Below are positions 33,899 to 42,877 of a stretch of DNA of 64,000 bases, piece after piece (position 1 is the stretch's first letter; each line of letters starts with the position of its first letter). The stretch is from Sphingomonas sp. PL-96 (GTDB taxonomy: Bacteria > Pseudomonadota > Alphaproteobacteria > Sphingomonadales > Sphingomonadaceae), in NCBI RefSeq assembly GCF_020707215.1, contig NZ_JAJFET010000008.1:1-64000 (forward strand), given 5' to 3'. Position numbers and translations under genes: made by a program. Under the pieces are notes generated by a model. The model ran no database searches and was not told where the DNA came from. It saw nothing but the letters and a program-made list of their open reading frames with translations.

Positions 33899-35767
33899 TC
33901 AGGCGGCGGCGGTCTCCAGCGCCTCCGACGCCTCCATCCAGCGCGCTTCCGCCGCCTCGATCCGGTCGGCCAATTCCGCGCGCCGCTTCATCAATTCGGT
34001 CATGGTGAGCTTCGCGAGTGTCGCGGGCGCTTCGGCCGGTGCGAACATCGCCTGGTCGAGCACCGTGCGCTCGGCAGTAAGCTTGGCCAGTTCCCGCTCA
34101 GCCGCCTGCGCTTCCTTGCGCAGCCCCTGCGCGCGTTCGCGCGCCTCGGCTGCGGCGCGGCGGTCCTCCTTCTTGTTGGCCTTGCGCTCCGCCTTGTCGG
34201 CCTTGCTGCCGCCGCCCAGCACCAGCGCGATATAATCGTCGAGGCTGCCGTCGAAGTCGCGCGCGGTGCCGCCGTCGACCAGAACGAGCCGGTCCGCCGT
34301 CGTCTCCAGCATGTGGCGATCGTGGCTGACCACCACCACGCAGCCGCTATAGGCGTTGAGCGCCTGGATCAGCGCCTCGCGCGCATCGACGTCCAGGTGG
34401 TTGGTCGGCTCGTCGAGGATCAGCATGTGCGGCGCGTCGCGGGTGATCAGCGCCAGCGCCAGCCGCGCGCGTTCGCCACCCGACAGCTTGCCGACCAGCG
34501 TCGTCGCCTTGTCGCCCGAAAAGCCGAAGCGGCCGAGCTGGCCGCGAACTGCGGCTGGGGTCTTGCCCTTCATCAGCCGGCTCATATGCTCGAGCGGGGT
34601 GTCCCGGGCGTCGAGTTCCTCGACCTGATACTGGGTGAAATAGCCGACCCGCATCTTGGACGAGGAGGCCATGTCGCCCTCCATCGGTGTCAGCTGCGCC
34701 GCCAGCAGCCGGGCAAGCGTGGTCTTGCCGTTGCCGTTGCGCCCCAGCAGACCGATGCGATCGTCGGGATCGAGCCGCAGGTTCAGCCGCTTCAGGATCG
34801 GCGTGTCGCCATAGCCCACGCTCGCCATGTCGAGCGTCACCAGCGGCGGGCGCAGTTCATCGGGATCGGGGAAGTCGAAGCTCAGCGACGGATCCTCCGC
34901 CAGCGCCGCAATCGGGGACATCTTGGCCAGCGCCTTGATGCGCGACTGCGCCTGCTTGGCGGTCGATGCGCGCGCCGAATTGCGGGCGATATAGTCCTGC
35001 AGCTTCGCACGCTGCGCGACCTGGTTGGCACGCGCCGCCTCCAGCTGCGCCATGCGTTCGGCGCGCTGGCGCTCGAACGCGTCATAGCCGCCCGGGTACA
35101 GCGTCACCTTGCCGCCCTGTAGGTGAAGGATGTGGTCGACGACGTTGTTGAGGAAGTCGCGCTCGTGGCTGACGATCACGATGGTCGCGCGATAGCTCTT
35201 GAGGAAGTCCTCCAGCCACAGCACCGCTTCGAGGTCGAGGTGGTTCGAAGGCTCGTCGAGCAGCAGCACGTCGGGCTGGCTGAACAACAGCGCGGCAAGC
35301 GCCACGCGCATCCGCCAGCCGCCCGAGAAGCCGTCGAGCGGCGACTGCTGCATCGCCTCGTCGAAGCCGAGGCCGACGAGGATGCGCGCTGCCCGCGCCG
35401 GCGCGGCATGCGCATCGATCGCGAGCAGCCGCTCATGCACCTCGGCCAGCCGGTCCGGGTCGTGCGAGGTCTCCGCCTCGGCCATCAGCGCCGCGCGTTC
35501 GAGATCGGCGGCGAGCACCGTCTCAAAGGGCGTGGCGCTGCCGGCGGGCGCTTCCTGCGCGACATAGCCCAGCCGACTACCGCGCGGCATCTCAGCGGCG
35601 CCGCCGTCGGGCTCCAGCTCGCCCGCGATCACGCGCACCAGCGTTGACTTGCCCGCACCATTGCGCCCGATCAGGCCGACGCGGCTGCCGGGCGGCAGCG
35701 CCGCACTCACGCCGTCGAGGATGAGCCGCCCGCCAAGGCGCACCGTGATTCCATTAAGATTCAGCAT
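33899..35767 (-). CDS. ABC-F family ATPase
   Basis: A 622-residue cytoplasmic protein with two ABC ATPase domains and no membrane part. First domain: GRNGAGKST, GFSGGWRMRVALA, LLLDEPSNHLD. Second domain: GRNGNGKTT, LSGGERARLALAL, LILDEPTNHLD. The linker is an Arg/Ala-rich P-site-tRNA-interaction helix pair (about 240-290), and the C-terminus is a charged coiled coil. The whole is closest to the YheS/Uup type. ABC-F proteins act on the ribosome. The gene starts 96 bp from the divergent CDF transporter. Confidence 0.92.
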   Translation of the reverse strand: MLNLNGITVRLGGRLILDGVSAALPPGSRVGLIGRNGAGKSTLVRVIAGELEPDGGAAEMPRGSRLGYVAQEAPAGSATPFETVLAADLERAALMAEAETSHDPDRLAEVHERLLAIDAHAAPARAARILVGLGFDEAMQQSPLDGFSGGWRMRVALAALLFSQPDVLLLDEPSNHLDLEAVLWLEDFLKSYRATIVIVSHERDFLNNVVDHILHLQGGKVTLYPGGYDAFERQRAERMAQLEAARANQVAQRAKLQDYIARNSARASTAKQAQSRIKALAKMSPIAALAEDPSLSFDFPDPDELRPPLVTLDMASVGYGDTPILKRLNLRLDPDDRIGLLGRNGNGKTTLARLLAAQLTPMEGDMASSSKMRVGYFTQYQVEELDARDTPLEHMSRLMKGKTPAAVRGQLGRFGFSGDKATTLVGKLSGGERARLALALITRDAPHMLILDEPTNHLDVDAREALIQALNAYSGCVVVVSHDRHMLETTADRLVLVDGGTARDFDGSLDDYIALVLGGGSKADKAERKANKKEDRRAAAEARERAQGLRKEAQAAERELAKLTAERTVLDQAMFAPAEAPATLAKLTMTELMKRRAELADRIEAAEARWMEASEALETAAA

Positions 35768-35863
35768 CGGCGCCGCCTAGCAGCCCTGACGCCATGGCGC
35801 GAGGGGTGGCGGGAACCACTTGTGCCGCTTAGGCACTCAGTATCCGCACAAGCAGGAACGGTC

Positions 35864-36823
35864 ATGGCGAACAAGGGCGCGGGCGCGCACATCAAGGACA
35901 ACATCGTTCTCTATGGCGCGCTGGCGGCGAACCTGGGGATCGGCATCGCGAAATTCGTGGCGGCCGGAATCACCGGTTCGTCGTCGATGTTGACGGAGGG
36001 CGTCCACTCGGTGGTGGACAGCGGCAACCAGGTGCTGCTGCTTTATGGCCAGAAGCGCGCTGCCCGCCCCGCGGACGCCAAGCACCCCTTCGGCTATGGC
36101 CGCGAGCTGTATTTCTGGGCGTTCGTTGTCGCGCTGCTGATCTTTGCGGTCGGCGCCGGCGTGTCGATCTATGAGGGCTATCTCCACATCCAGGAGCCCG
36201 AACCGCTCAGCGATCCTATGATCAACTACATCGTCCTTGCGATCGCGGTCGCGCTGGAGGGCTCATCCTGGACTATCGCAGTGCGGGAGTTCAACGCCAA
36301 GCGGCAGGGTACCGGCTGGTGGAAGGCGATCCACGAATCCAAGGACCCCGCCGGCTTCATCGTGCTGTTCGAGGACTCGGCCGCGCTGATCGGCCTGGTG
36401 GTGGCGGGCGTGGGGGTGTGGGCCAGCCACTTCTTTGCCGATCCGCGCATCGACGGCGTCGCCTCCATCCTGATCGGCCTGATCCTGGCTGCGGTGTCGG
36501 CGCTGCTGGCGCGCGAAGCCAAGGGGCTGCTGATCGGCGAGCGTGCCGACCCGGACCTGATCGAGCGGGTGCGCAGCGTCGTCGCCGCCAAGCCCGGCGT
36601 CGTCTCGGTGAACCACGTCCGCACGATCCACACCGCGCCGGATTCGGTGTTCGTCGCGATCAGCGCCGATTTCGACGATGCGCTGACCATGGGCGCGGGC
36701 GAGACTTTGGTCGAGGAGATCGAGGCGGCGCTGAAGGCGGAACACCCCACGCTCTCCTCCATCTACATCCGCCCCGAGAAGCGCGAAGAGGCCGTGCTCT
36801 CCTTCGCCTCCCTCGCCCACTGA
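35864..36823 (+). CDS. Cation diffusion facilitator family transporter
   Basis: A 319-residue inner-membrane protein with about six TM helices and a C-terminal cytoplasmic cation-efflux domain (VNHVRTIHTAPDSVFVAISADFDD). TM2 carries TEGVHSVVDSGNQ. In TM5 the usual H/D-x3-D metal site is replaced by FEDSAALIGLVVAGVG, as I recall for SLC30A9-like members. It probably moves divalent metal ions. The start is ATG 35864 (MANKGAGAHIKDN). The flavoprotein gene follows 3 bp after the stop. Confidence 0.9.
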   Translation: MANKGAGAHIKDNIVLYGALAANLGIGIAKFVAAGITGSSSMLTEGVHSVVDSGNQVLLLYGQKRAARPADAKHPFGYGRELYFWAFVVALLIFAVGAGVSIYEGYLHIQEPEPLSDPMINYIVLAIAVALEGSSWTIAVREFNAKRQGTGWWKAIHESKDPAGFIVLFEDSAALIGLVVAGVGVWASHFFADPRIDGVASILIGLILAAVSALLAREAKGLLIGERADPDLIERVRSVVAAKPGVVSVNHVRTIHTAPDSVFVAISADFDDALTMGAGETLVEEIEAALKAEHPTLSSIYIRPEKREEAVLSFASLAH

Positions 36824-36826
36824 TCG

Positions 36827-37999
36827 ATGCAGGAGTTCGATGCAATCGTGCTCGGCGCCGGTGGCGCCGGGCTGATGGCGGCAGCGGTCGCCGGACAGCG
36901 TGGCCGGCGGGTAGCGGTCGTGGACCATGCGCGCGAGCCCGGTGCCAAGATCCTGATCTCCGGCGGCGGTCGATGCAATTTCACCAACACCGGCACCGCG
37001 CCCGACCGCTATGTCTCGGCCAACCCGCATTTCGCCAAGTCGGCGCTCGGCCGCTACACCGCCGCCGACTTCCTGGAATTGGTCGAGCGGCACGGCATCG
37101 CCTGGCACGAAAAGACGCTGGGGCAGCTGTTCTGCGACGGATCCGCACGCCAGATCGTGGCGATGCTGCTGGACGAGTGTGCTGCGGGCAGCGTCGCGAT
37201 CCGACTGGGTGCGCCGATCCGCGACGTGTCCCACGCAGACGGGCAATTCACCGTGGTGCATGGTGACGCGACGCTCACCGCGCCCGCGCTGGTGATCGCG
37301 ACCGGCGGTCCGTCGATCCCCAAGCTCGGCGCCACCGGCTTTGCCTATGACCTTGCCCGCAAGTTCGGGCTCAAGGTGGTCGAACCGCGGCCCGCGCTTG
37401 TGCCGCTAACGCTGCCGCCGGAAGATGCCTTGTTCCGCTCGCTGTCCGGGGTCGCGACCGAGGTCGTCGCGCGCTGCGGCAAGGCGGCGTTTCGGGAAGC
37501 GGCGCTGTTCACCCATCGCGGCCTATCGGGTCCGGCGATCCTGCAGGTCTCCTCCTACTGGCGGCATCGCGACACGGTCGGCATCGATTTCGTGCCCGAC
37601 CAGCCAGCGGGCTGGCTGCTGGAGGCCAAGCGTACGCGCCCGCGTGCCGGGCTGCGGTCGGTGCTTGGGGCGGCCCTTCCGGACCGCCTTGCCGAGGCGC
37701 TGGCGGAGCGGCTGGCGGTCGCAGGCGAGATGGGTAACCAGCGCGACGCCGTTCTCCGTGAGGTCGAACAGCGGCTCGGCGACTGGCGCTTCCTCCCCAA
37801 TGGCAGCGAGGGCTTCGCCAAGGCCGAGGTGACCGTCGGCGGGATCGCGACCGACGGGCTGTCGTCCCGTACGATGGCGGCGCGCCACCTGCCCGGCCTC
37901 TATGTCGTGGGCGAGGCCATGGACGTGACCGGCTGGCTGGGCGGCTATAACTTCCAATGGGCCTGGGCGAGCGGCTGGGCGGCGGGCCAGGCGCTGTGA
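36827..37999 (+). CDS. BaiN/HI0933-family FAD-dependent oxidoreductase
   Basis: A 390-residue flavoprotein. The N-terminal FAD-binding motif is VLGAGGAGLMAAAVAG, followed by the family hallmark GAKILISGGGRCNFTN, then ATGGPSIPKLGATGFAYDLA and the C-terminal LYVVGEAMDVTGWLGGYNFQWAWASGWAAG. The reaction of this widely conserved family is uncertain, although some members reduce bile-acid-like dienes. It is co-directional with the CDF gene and overlaps the next gene (GTGA junction at 37996). Confidence 0.9.
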   Translation: MQEFDAIVLGAGGAGLMAAAVAGQRGRRVAVVDHAREPGAKILISGGGRCNFTNTGTAPDRYVSANPHFAKSALGRYTAADFLELVERHGIAWHEKTLGQLFCDGSARQIVAMLLDECAAGSVAIRLGAPIRDVSHADGQFTVVHGDATLTAPALVIATGGPSIPKLGATGFAYDLARKFGLKVVEPRPALVPLTLPPEDALFRSLSGVATEVVARCGKAAFREAALFTHRGLSGPAILQVSSYWRHRDTVGIDFVPDQPAGWLLEAKRTRPRAGLRSVLGAALPDRLAEALAERLAVAGEMGNQRDAVLREVEQRLGDWRFLPNGSEGFAKAEVTVGGIATDGLSSRTMAARHLPGLYVVGEAMDVTGWLGGYNFQWAWASGWAAGQAL

Positions 38000-38493
38000 G
38001 CGACCCCGTCAAGCGCAGCTTCCCGCCGGTGGTGGACTCGGCCACGCGCGTGCTCGTCCTGGGCAGCTTGCCCGGCGAACGATCATTGGCCGAGCAACGC
38101 TATTACGCGCATCCGCAGAACCAGTTCTGGCGCCTGATGTCGCCGGTCGCGGGCGCGGACCTGGTGCCGCTCGGCTACGAAACGCGGCTGGAGACGCTGC
38201 GTGCAGCCGGCATCGGCCTGTGGGACGTCGTCGCGCATGCGCGGCGCACGGGGAGCAGCGACGCGGCAATCCGGGATCTCGCCGCCAACGACCTCGCCGC
38301 GCTGGTGACGACGCTGCCGCAGTTGCGCGCGATCGGCTTCAACGGCGCCACCGCGCTTCGGCATGGCAAGGCCCAGCTGGGCGCGCTCGCCAGCACCTAT
38401 GCGATCGTGCCACTTCCCTCGAGCAGTCCGCTCCACACCGTCGGCGCCGCAGCCAAGCAGCAGGCATGGCTGGCGCTCGCCGACCATCTCTGA
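37996..38493 (+). CDS. Hypoxanthine-DNA glycosylase (DNA-deoxyinosine glycosylase)
   Basis: A 165-residue uracil-DNA-glycosylase-superfamily protein. GTG at 37996 overlaps the previous stop (GTGA) and is preferred to an upstream ATG. The signature is LVLGSLPGERSLAEQRYYAHPQNQFWRLM, then GIGLWDVVAHARRTGSSDAAI and LPSSSPLH near the end. Members excise hypoxanthine left by adenine deamination. It is translationally coupled to the flavoprotein gene. Confidence 0.85.
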   Translation: MSDPVKRSFPPVVDSATRVLVLGSLPGERSLAEQRYYAHPQNQFWRLMSPVAGADLVPLGYETRLETLRAAGIGLWDVVAHARRTGSSDAAIRDLAANDLAALVTTLPQLRAIGFNGATALRHGKAQLGALASTYAIVPLPSSSPLHTVGAAAKQQAWLALADHL

Positions 38494-38499
38494 GCGGGG

Positions 38500-38673
38500 T
38501 CAGCGGCCGCCCGGCTGTGCCTTGCCGACATCGCCGGCCGGATCATAGTCCTTGGCCGGGGGAACGTCGCCAGCCGGCTTGTCGAGCGTGTCGCTGGGGC
38601 GGGTGGCGTCGCCCTGCTTCTGATGCTCGGTGGACAGATTGTGGTCGGGCGTACCCATGTCGCGCGCAGCCAT
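38500..38673 (-). CDS. Small hydrophilic protein (57 residues), unknown
   Basis: A 57-codon minus-strand frame with a good Shine-Dalgarno (AAGGAGAT) eight bases before ATG 38673. It starts MAARDMGTPDHNLSTEHQKQ and ends KDYDPAGDVGKAQPGGR. It is very hydrophilic, has no Cys, and is rich in Asp, Pro, Gly and Gln, suggesting an intrinsically disordered, stress-type protein. It fills the gap between the convergent glycosylase gene (7 bp away) and the L,D-transpeptidase gene. It is below the size cut-off of many annotators. Confidence 0.6.
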   Translation of the reverse strand: MAARDMGTPDHNLSTEHQKQGDATRPSDTLDKPAGDVPPAKDYDPAGDVGKAQPGGR

Positions 38674-38788
38674 GACGGATCTCCTTCTCCGACTTCAACC
38701 GCTGGGGCGCACGCAGGTTGCGTGATCCTTGGCGGAGCGAAACGACCGTTGCGGCGTTATGTCGCTGCAAAATAACGAGGAGAAGCGG

Positions 38789-40222
38789 GTGCGCGTCGGT
38801 CTTATCGGTTCATCGTTGCTGGCAATGTCGCTCGCCCTGTCGGCGTGCAACGTCAACACCGCCCCTTCCAACCAGACCGAGGCGACAGCCGACAGCAGCA
38901 AGCCCGCGGCATGGTCCAAGTCTACGGCCGATCAGCTGCGCGAGGCGATCAGCAAGCGCGCGGCCCATGGCCTCGACAAGATGACCTTCGACGTGTCGGG
39001 GGAAGACGATGCTGCGCTGACCAAGGCCGCGCTCGCCTATGCCGGTGCGCTCGCCCGCGGCGCCACCGATCCCACCAAGCTCTACGACGTCTATAACGTG
39101 CCCCGTCCAAAGCCCGACCTGAAGCAGGGGCTTGCGCAAGCCCTGCAGCAGGAGAAGGTGGGAGAATGGCTCGAAAGCCTGGCGCCGCAGGACGCGAACT
39201 ACCGCAAGCTGTCGGCGGCCTATGTGGCGCTCCGCAAACAGGGTGAGGGCGCCACGCCGGCAATCCCGGACAAGGGCGAACCGCTCAACCCCGGCTCGAC
39301 CGACGCCCGTATCCCGATGATCGCGAGCCAGCTGGTCGCGTCGGACTATCTCGACCGCGCCGCTGCGGGCGGCAACCGCTACACGCCGGCGATGGCCGCC
39401 GCGGTCAAGCAGATGCAGGCCGACTATGGCATCAAGCCGGACGGCGTCATCGGCAGCGACGCGCTCGCCATCCTCAACCTCTCCGACGCCGATCGTGCCC
39501 GCGCGATCGCGGTCAACATGGAACGGCTGCGCTGGATCGAGCGGGCTCCGCCGGGCACCCGCATCGACGTCAATCTGGCAGCGGCGCGCCTGAGCTACTG
39601 GCGCGACGGAAAGCTGGTCAACAGCCGCAAGGTCGTGGTCGGCGAGCCGGACAAGGAAACGCCGCAGCTGGGATCGCCGATCTTCCGGCTGGTCGCCAAT
39701 CCGACCTGGACCATCCCGCGCTCGATCCAGGAGAAGGAACTGGCAGGCAAGGGCTCGGACTATCTGCGCCGCAACAACATGGCGTGGAAGGACGGCTGGA
39801 TCGTCCAGCAGCCGGGGCCGAAGAACTCGCTCGGCCTGGTGAAGTTCGACATGCAGAACGACCACGCCATCTACCTGCACGACACCCCGGCCAAGCCGCT
39901 GTTCCAGGAAGTGCAGCGCCAGCGTAGCCATGGCTGTGTGCGCGTCGAGGATGCGTTGGGCTTTGCCGAAATGCTCGCCAAGGACGAGGGCGTGACCGAC
40001 GAGTGGCACAAGGCCCGCGCCACCGGCAAGGAGACGTTCGTCAAGCTGCCGCACGAGATCCCGGTGCGGATGCTCTACCAGACGGTGTTGTTCGACGAGG
40101 CCGGCGAGCCGGTGATCCGCAACGATCCCTATGGCTGGAACGACCGCGTCGCCCAGGCGCTCGGCCTTGGAACCACCACCAACTATCGCATCAAGCCAAA
40201 CGGCGCCGACGTCGGTCCGTAA
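38789..40222 (+). CDS. L,D-transpeptidase, YcbB/LdtD type, lipoprotein
   Basis: A 477-residue protein from GTG 38789 (SD GAGGAG six bases before; ATG 38759 is also open). It has a lipoprotein-like signal (LLAMSLALSAC), a helical N-terminal domain (about 40-180), a peptidoglycan-binding domain (TPAMAAAVKQMQADYGIKPDGVIGSDALAIL) and a YkuD catalytic domain (RIDVNLAAARLSYWRDGK, IYLHDTPAKPLF, RQRSHGCVRVED) with His and Cys present. It makes 3-3 cross-links in the murein. A perfect 12-bp hairpin without U-tract follows (40232-40260). Confidence 0.92.
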   Translation: MRVGLIGSSLLAMSLALSACNVNTAPSNQTEATADSSKPAAWSKSTADQLREAISKRAAHGLDKMTFDVSGEDDAALTKAALAYAGALARGATDPTKLYDVYNVPRPKPDLKQGLAQALQQEKVGEWLESLAPQDANYRKLSAAYVALRKQGEGATPAIPDKGEPLNPGSTDARIPMIASQLVASDYLDRAAAGGNRYTPAMAAAVKQMQADYGIKPDGVIGSDALAILNLSDADRARAIAVNMERLRWIERAPPGTRIDVNLAAARLSYWRDGKLVNSRKVVVGEPDKETPQLGSPIFRLVANPTWTIPRSIQEKELAGKGSDYLRRNNMAWKDGWIVQQPGPKNSLGLVKFDMQNDHAIYLHDTPAKPLFQEVQRQRSHGCVRVEDALGFAEMLAKDEGVTDEWHKARATGKETFVKLPHEIPVRMLYQTVLFDEAGEPVIRNDPYGWNDRVAQALGLGTTTNYRIKPNGADVGP

Positions 40223-40231
40223 ACAGCAGGA

Positions 40232-40260
40232 CGGCGGGATCGGGCAAGCCGATCCCGCCG
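40232..40260 (+). terminator. Hairpin after the L,D-transpeptidase gene
   Basis: CGGCGGGATCGG at 40232-40243 pairs perfectly with CCGATCCCGCCG at 40249-40260 around a 5-nt loop. There is no T-tract, so its strength as a terminator is doubtful. A smaller hairpin GCCTCC/GGAGGC (40327-40344) precedes the TonB receptor start. Confidence 0.5.
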
Positions 40261-40364
40261 CGCATCCGCTGCTTCGCCACGCGTAACAGATACGTCATGG
40301 ATTGGTCCTAGCGGCATCCCGGTAACGCCTCCCTCGACGGAGGCATTGTAAAACCGGGGTTTCC

Positions 40365-42869
40365 ATGCCGAACATCAAGCAGTTTGCCTATGCCGCGCTT
40401 CCCGCGCTGTGCTTCGTCGCCGCACCGGGCTGGGCACAGGAGCTGACCGCGCCGACTGCGTCGTCGACGACTGCTGAAGCACCCGCTGCGGACGAGCCCG
40501 CCCCCCAGGACATCATCGTCACCGGCTCGACCCGCGCGCAGCGCCGCTTCGATGTTTCCTACGCGATCAACACCATCTCCCAGGCCGATGTCGAGAAGAT
40601 CGCGCCGGTCAACTTCGCCGATCTGATCGGCCAGTTGCCCGGTTTCCAGACAGAGATCACCGGCGGCGAGGTCCAGAACATCTACCGCATCCGCGGCCTG
40701 CCGAACGACGGCGGCTTTGTGAGCTTCCAGCAGGACGGACTGCCGCTGTTCCACGAGAACGACGGCGTGTTCTTCCGCGGCGATGCGATCCTCAAGCAGG
40801 ATCTGATGACGGACCATGTCGAGGTGGTGCGCGGCGGTCCGGCTCCGGTCTATGCCAGCTACTCGGGCGCCATCATCAACGCGATCACGGTCACCGGTGA
40901 CGAGACCCCCCGCGGCAAGGCGCAGCTGACGCTGGGCGACACTGGCCTCTATCGTCTGGACGCTTATCAGGCCGGCCCGGTGTCGGAGGACACCTACTAC
41001 GCCGTGGGCGGCTTCCTGCGCTATCACGACGGCTATCGGGACAACGGCTTTGCCAACGACAAGGGCGGCCAGATCCGCGCGAACCTGAAGCACGATCTCG
41101 AAAACGGTTCGATCAAGTTCAACGTCAACTACGTCAACGATCACAACGTCTTCTATCTGCCGATCCCGATCGCCGATCCGCGCGACCCCAGCGTCTCGCT
41201 CGATCCGTACATTGACTATTTCAACGGCACGATGAACTCGCCGGCGCTGCGCAACGTCAACCTGAAATACCGCGACGGCACGGGCGCCCTGCAAAGCCGC
41301 ACCAGCGACCTGTCGGACGGACGCCACATGCAGATGGTGAACTTCGGCGCGCAATATGAAGCGGACTTCGACGGCTGGCTGGTCTCGGCCAAGGCCGGGT
41401 ACACTCAGGGCAAGCTCGATTTCACCGCCTTCTATTCGACCACCAACCCGGCCGATGCGGACACCTTCGCCGACGGCTATCTCGCGCGCGCAACCGCCGC
41501 ATTCGGAGCGGTCGACCATTTCGGCTACGTGCTGGCGGGCACCACCACCGCCTATGACGCTGATGCCGCCTCCGGCCTGGTGATGCAGGGCCAGTATCGC
41601 GACATCCACTCGAAATTCTATTCGAGCCAGGCGAACCTCACGGTCGCCAAGAAGTTCGACACGGGCTTTGGCAGCCACGACATCAAGCTCGGCGTCTATG
41701 GCAGCCTTTATGGGGAGGACAGCCGCACCCTCTACCAGAACTACCTCATCGAGGTGGCGGGCGAGCCCCGCACGCTGGACCTGGTCGCCTATTCGGCAAC
41801 CGGCGCGGAGCTCGGGCGTGTGACCGACAATGGCGTGCTCAACTATGCCGCCACGCTCAACCAGGGCGACTCCGACGCCAAGATGTTCGCGCTGTTCGCC
41901 AACGACACCTGGGAGATCGTGCCGGGCCTGCGCATCGACGCCGGCATCCGCCACGAGCGCTACCGCTACAAGGGCTGGGCGGCGCTGACCGAGCAGGCGG
42001 ACCTGGGCGACACCACCACGCTGGCGGATGACGCGACCCGCGCCTTTACCGGCGTGATCTTGAACCAGAAGCTCAAGACCCACGCCACCAACTGGACGGT
42101 GGGCGCGAACTACGACTTCAGCGACCATGTCGGGGTCTACGGCCGCGCGTCGCACCTGGAGACGCCGCCCAACGTCCAGACGGTGATGAGCATCAACCCG
42201 ACGATCCTGACGACGGTTGCGGACCAGTTCGAGGCAGGGCTCAAGCTGGCGGCAGGTCGGTCGTACCTCTACGTCACCGGCTTCTACACCAACTTCGATC
42301 CGCTCAACGCCTCGTTCCTGGCCTATGACCCGACGACCGGTCGCAACGACGTCAACGTCCCCTTTGTCGGCGAAGCGCAGGTGAAGGGCGTGGAGTTCGA
42401 CGGAGCCTGGGCAGTGACGCCCTGGTTCACGCTCAACGGCGCACTCACCGTCAGCGACCCGAAGTACAAGAACTTCCAGAGCACGACCGGCGCCGATCCG
42501 GAGCAGGTGGAAGGCAACCAGATCGTCCGCCAGCCCAAGATCTACGGCAACATCCGGCCGAGCTTCGACTTCACCACGGGCGGCACCGACATCTCGATCT
42601 ATGGCCGCTACACCTACATGGGCAAGCGCTACGTCGATCTCTACAACAACACGGCGCTGCCCTCCTACGGCACGACCGGCGCGGGCGTGACGCTGCGTCG
42701 CGACAGCTGGCAGGTGCAGCTGGTCGGCGACAATCTGTTCAACGCCCACGGCCTGACCGAGGGCAACACTCGTACCGACTCGCTGAGCGGCCAGGGCAGC
42801 AGCGAGGCAATCTACGGCCGCCCGATCTTCGGCCGGAACTTCCGACTGGTTGTTTCCAAGTCGTGGTAA
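40365..42869 (+). CDS. TonB-dependent receptor
   Basis: An 834-residue outer-membrane receptor: signal peptide (FAYAALPALCFVAAPGWAQ), TonB box-like PQDIIVTGSTRAQRR at about 45, plug (FADLIGQLPGFQTE, NIYRIRGLPNDGG, HVEVVRGGPAPVYASYSGAIINAIT) and a 22-strand-type barrel ending FRLVVSKSW with terminal Trp. By sequence style it resembles sphingomonad receptors for iron complexes or sugars; the substrate is unknown. The next gene starts 8 bp after its stop with a SD inside the receptor's end, so they are co-transcribed. Confidence 0.92.
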   Translation: MPNIKQFAYAALPALCFVAAPGWAQELTAPTASSTTAEAPAADEPAPQDIIVTGSTRAQRRFDVSYAINTISQADVEKIAPVNFADLIGQLPGFQTEITGGEVQNIYRIRGLPNDGGFVSFQQDGLPLFHENDGVFFRGDAILKQDLMTDHVEVVRGGPAPVYASYSGAIINAITVTGDETPRGKAQLTLGDTGLYRLDAYQAGPVSEDTYYAVGGFLRYHDGYRDNGFANDKGGQIRANLKHDLENGSIKFNVNYVNDHNVFYLPIPIADPRDPSVSLDPYIDYFNGTMNSPALRNVNLKYRDGTGALQSRTSDLSDGRHMQMVNFGAQYEADFDGWLVSAKAGYTQGKLDFTAFYSTTNPADADTFADGYLARATAAFGAVDHFGYVLAGTTTAYDADAASGLVMQGQYRDIHSKFYSSQANLTVAKKFDTGFGSHDIKLGVYGSLYGEDSRTLYQNYLIEVAGEPRTLDLVAYSATGAELGRVTDNGVLNYAATLNQGDSDAKMFALFANDTWEIVPGLRIDAGIRHERYRYKGWAALTEQADLGDTTTLADDATRAFTGVILNQKLKTHATNWTVGANYDFSDHVGVYGRASHLETPPNVQTVMSINPTILTTVADQFEAGLKLAAGRSYLYVTGFYTNFDPLNASFLAYDPTTGRNDVNVPFVGEAQVKGVEFDGAWAVTPWFTLNGALTVSDPKYKNFQSTTGADPEQVEGNQIVRQPKIYGNIRPSFDFTTGGTDISIYGRYTYMGKRYVDLYNNTALPSYGTTGAGVTLRRDSWQVQLVGDNLFNAHGLTEGNTRTDSLSGQGSSEAIYGRPIFGRNFRLVVSKSW

Positions 42870-42877
42870 GGAGCGCC

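Noticed and set aside
40308..42749. 813-codon minus-strand frame over the second TonB receptor
   Set aside because: Antisense shadow with low-complexity Val/Ala/Arg composition.
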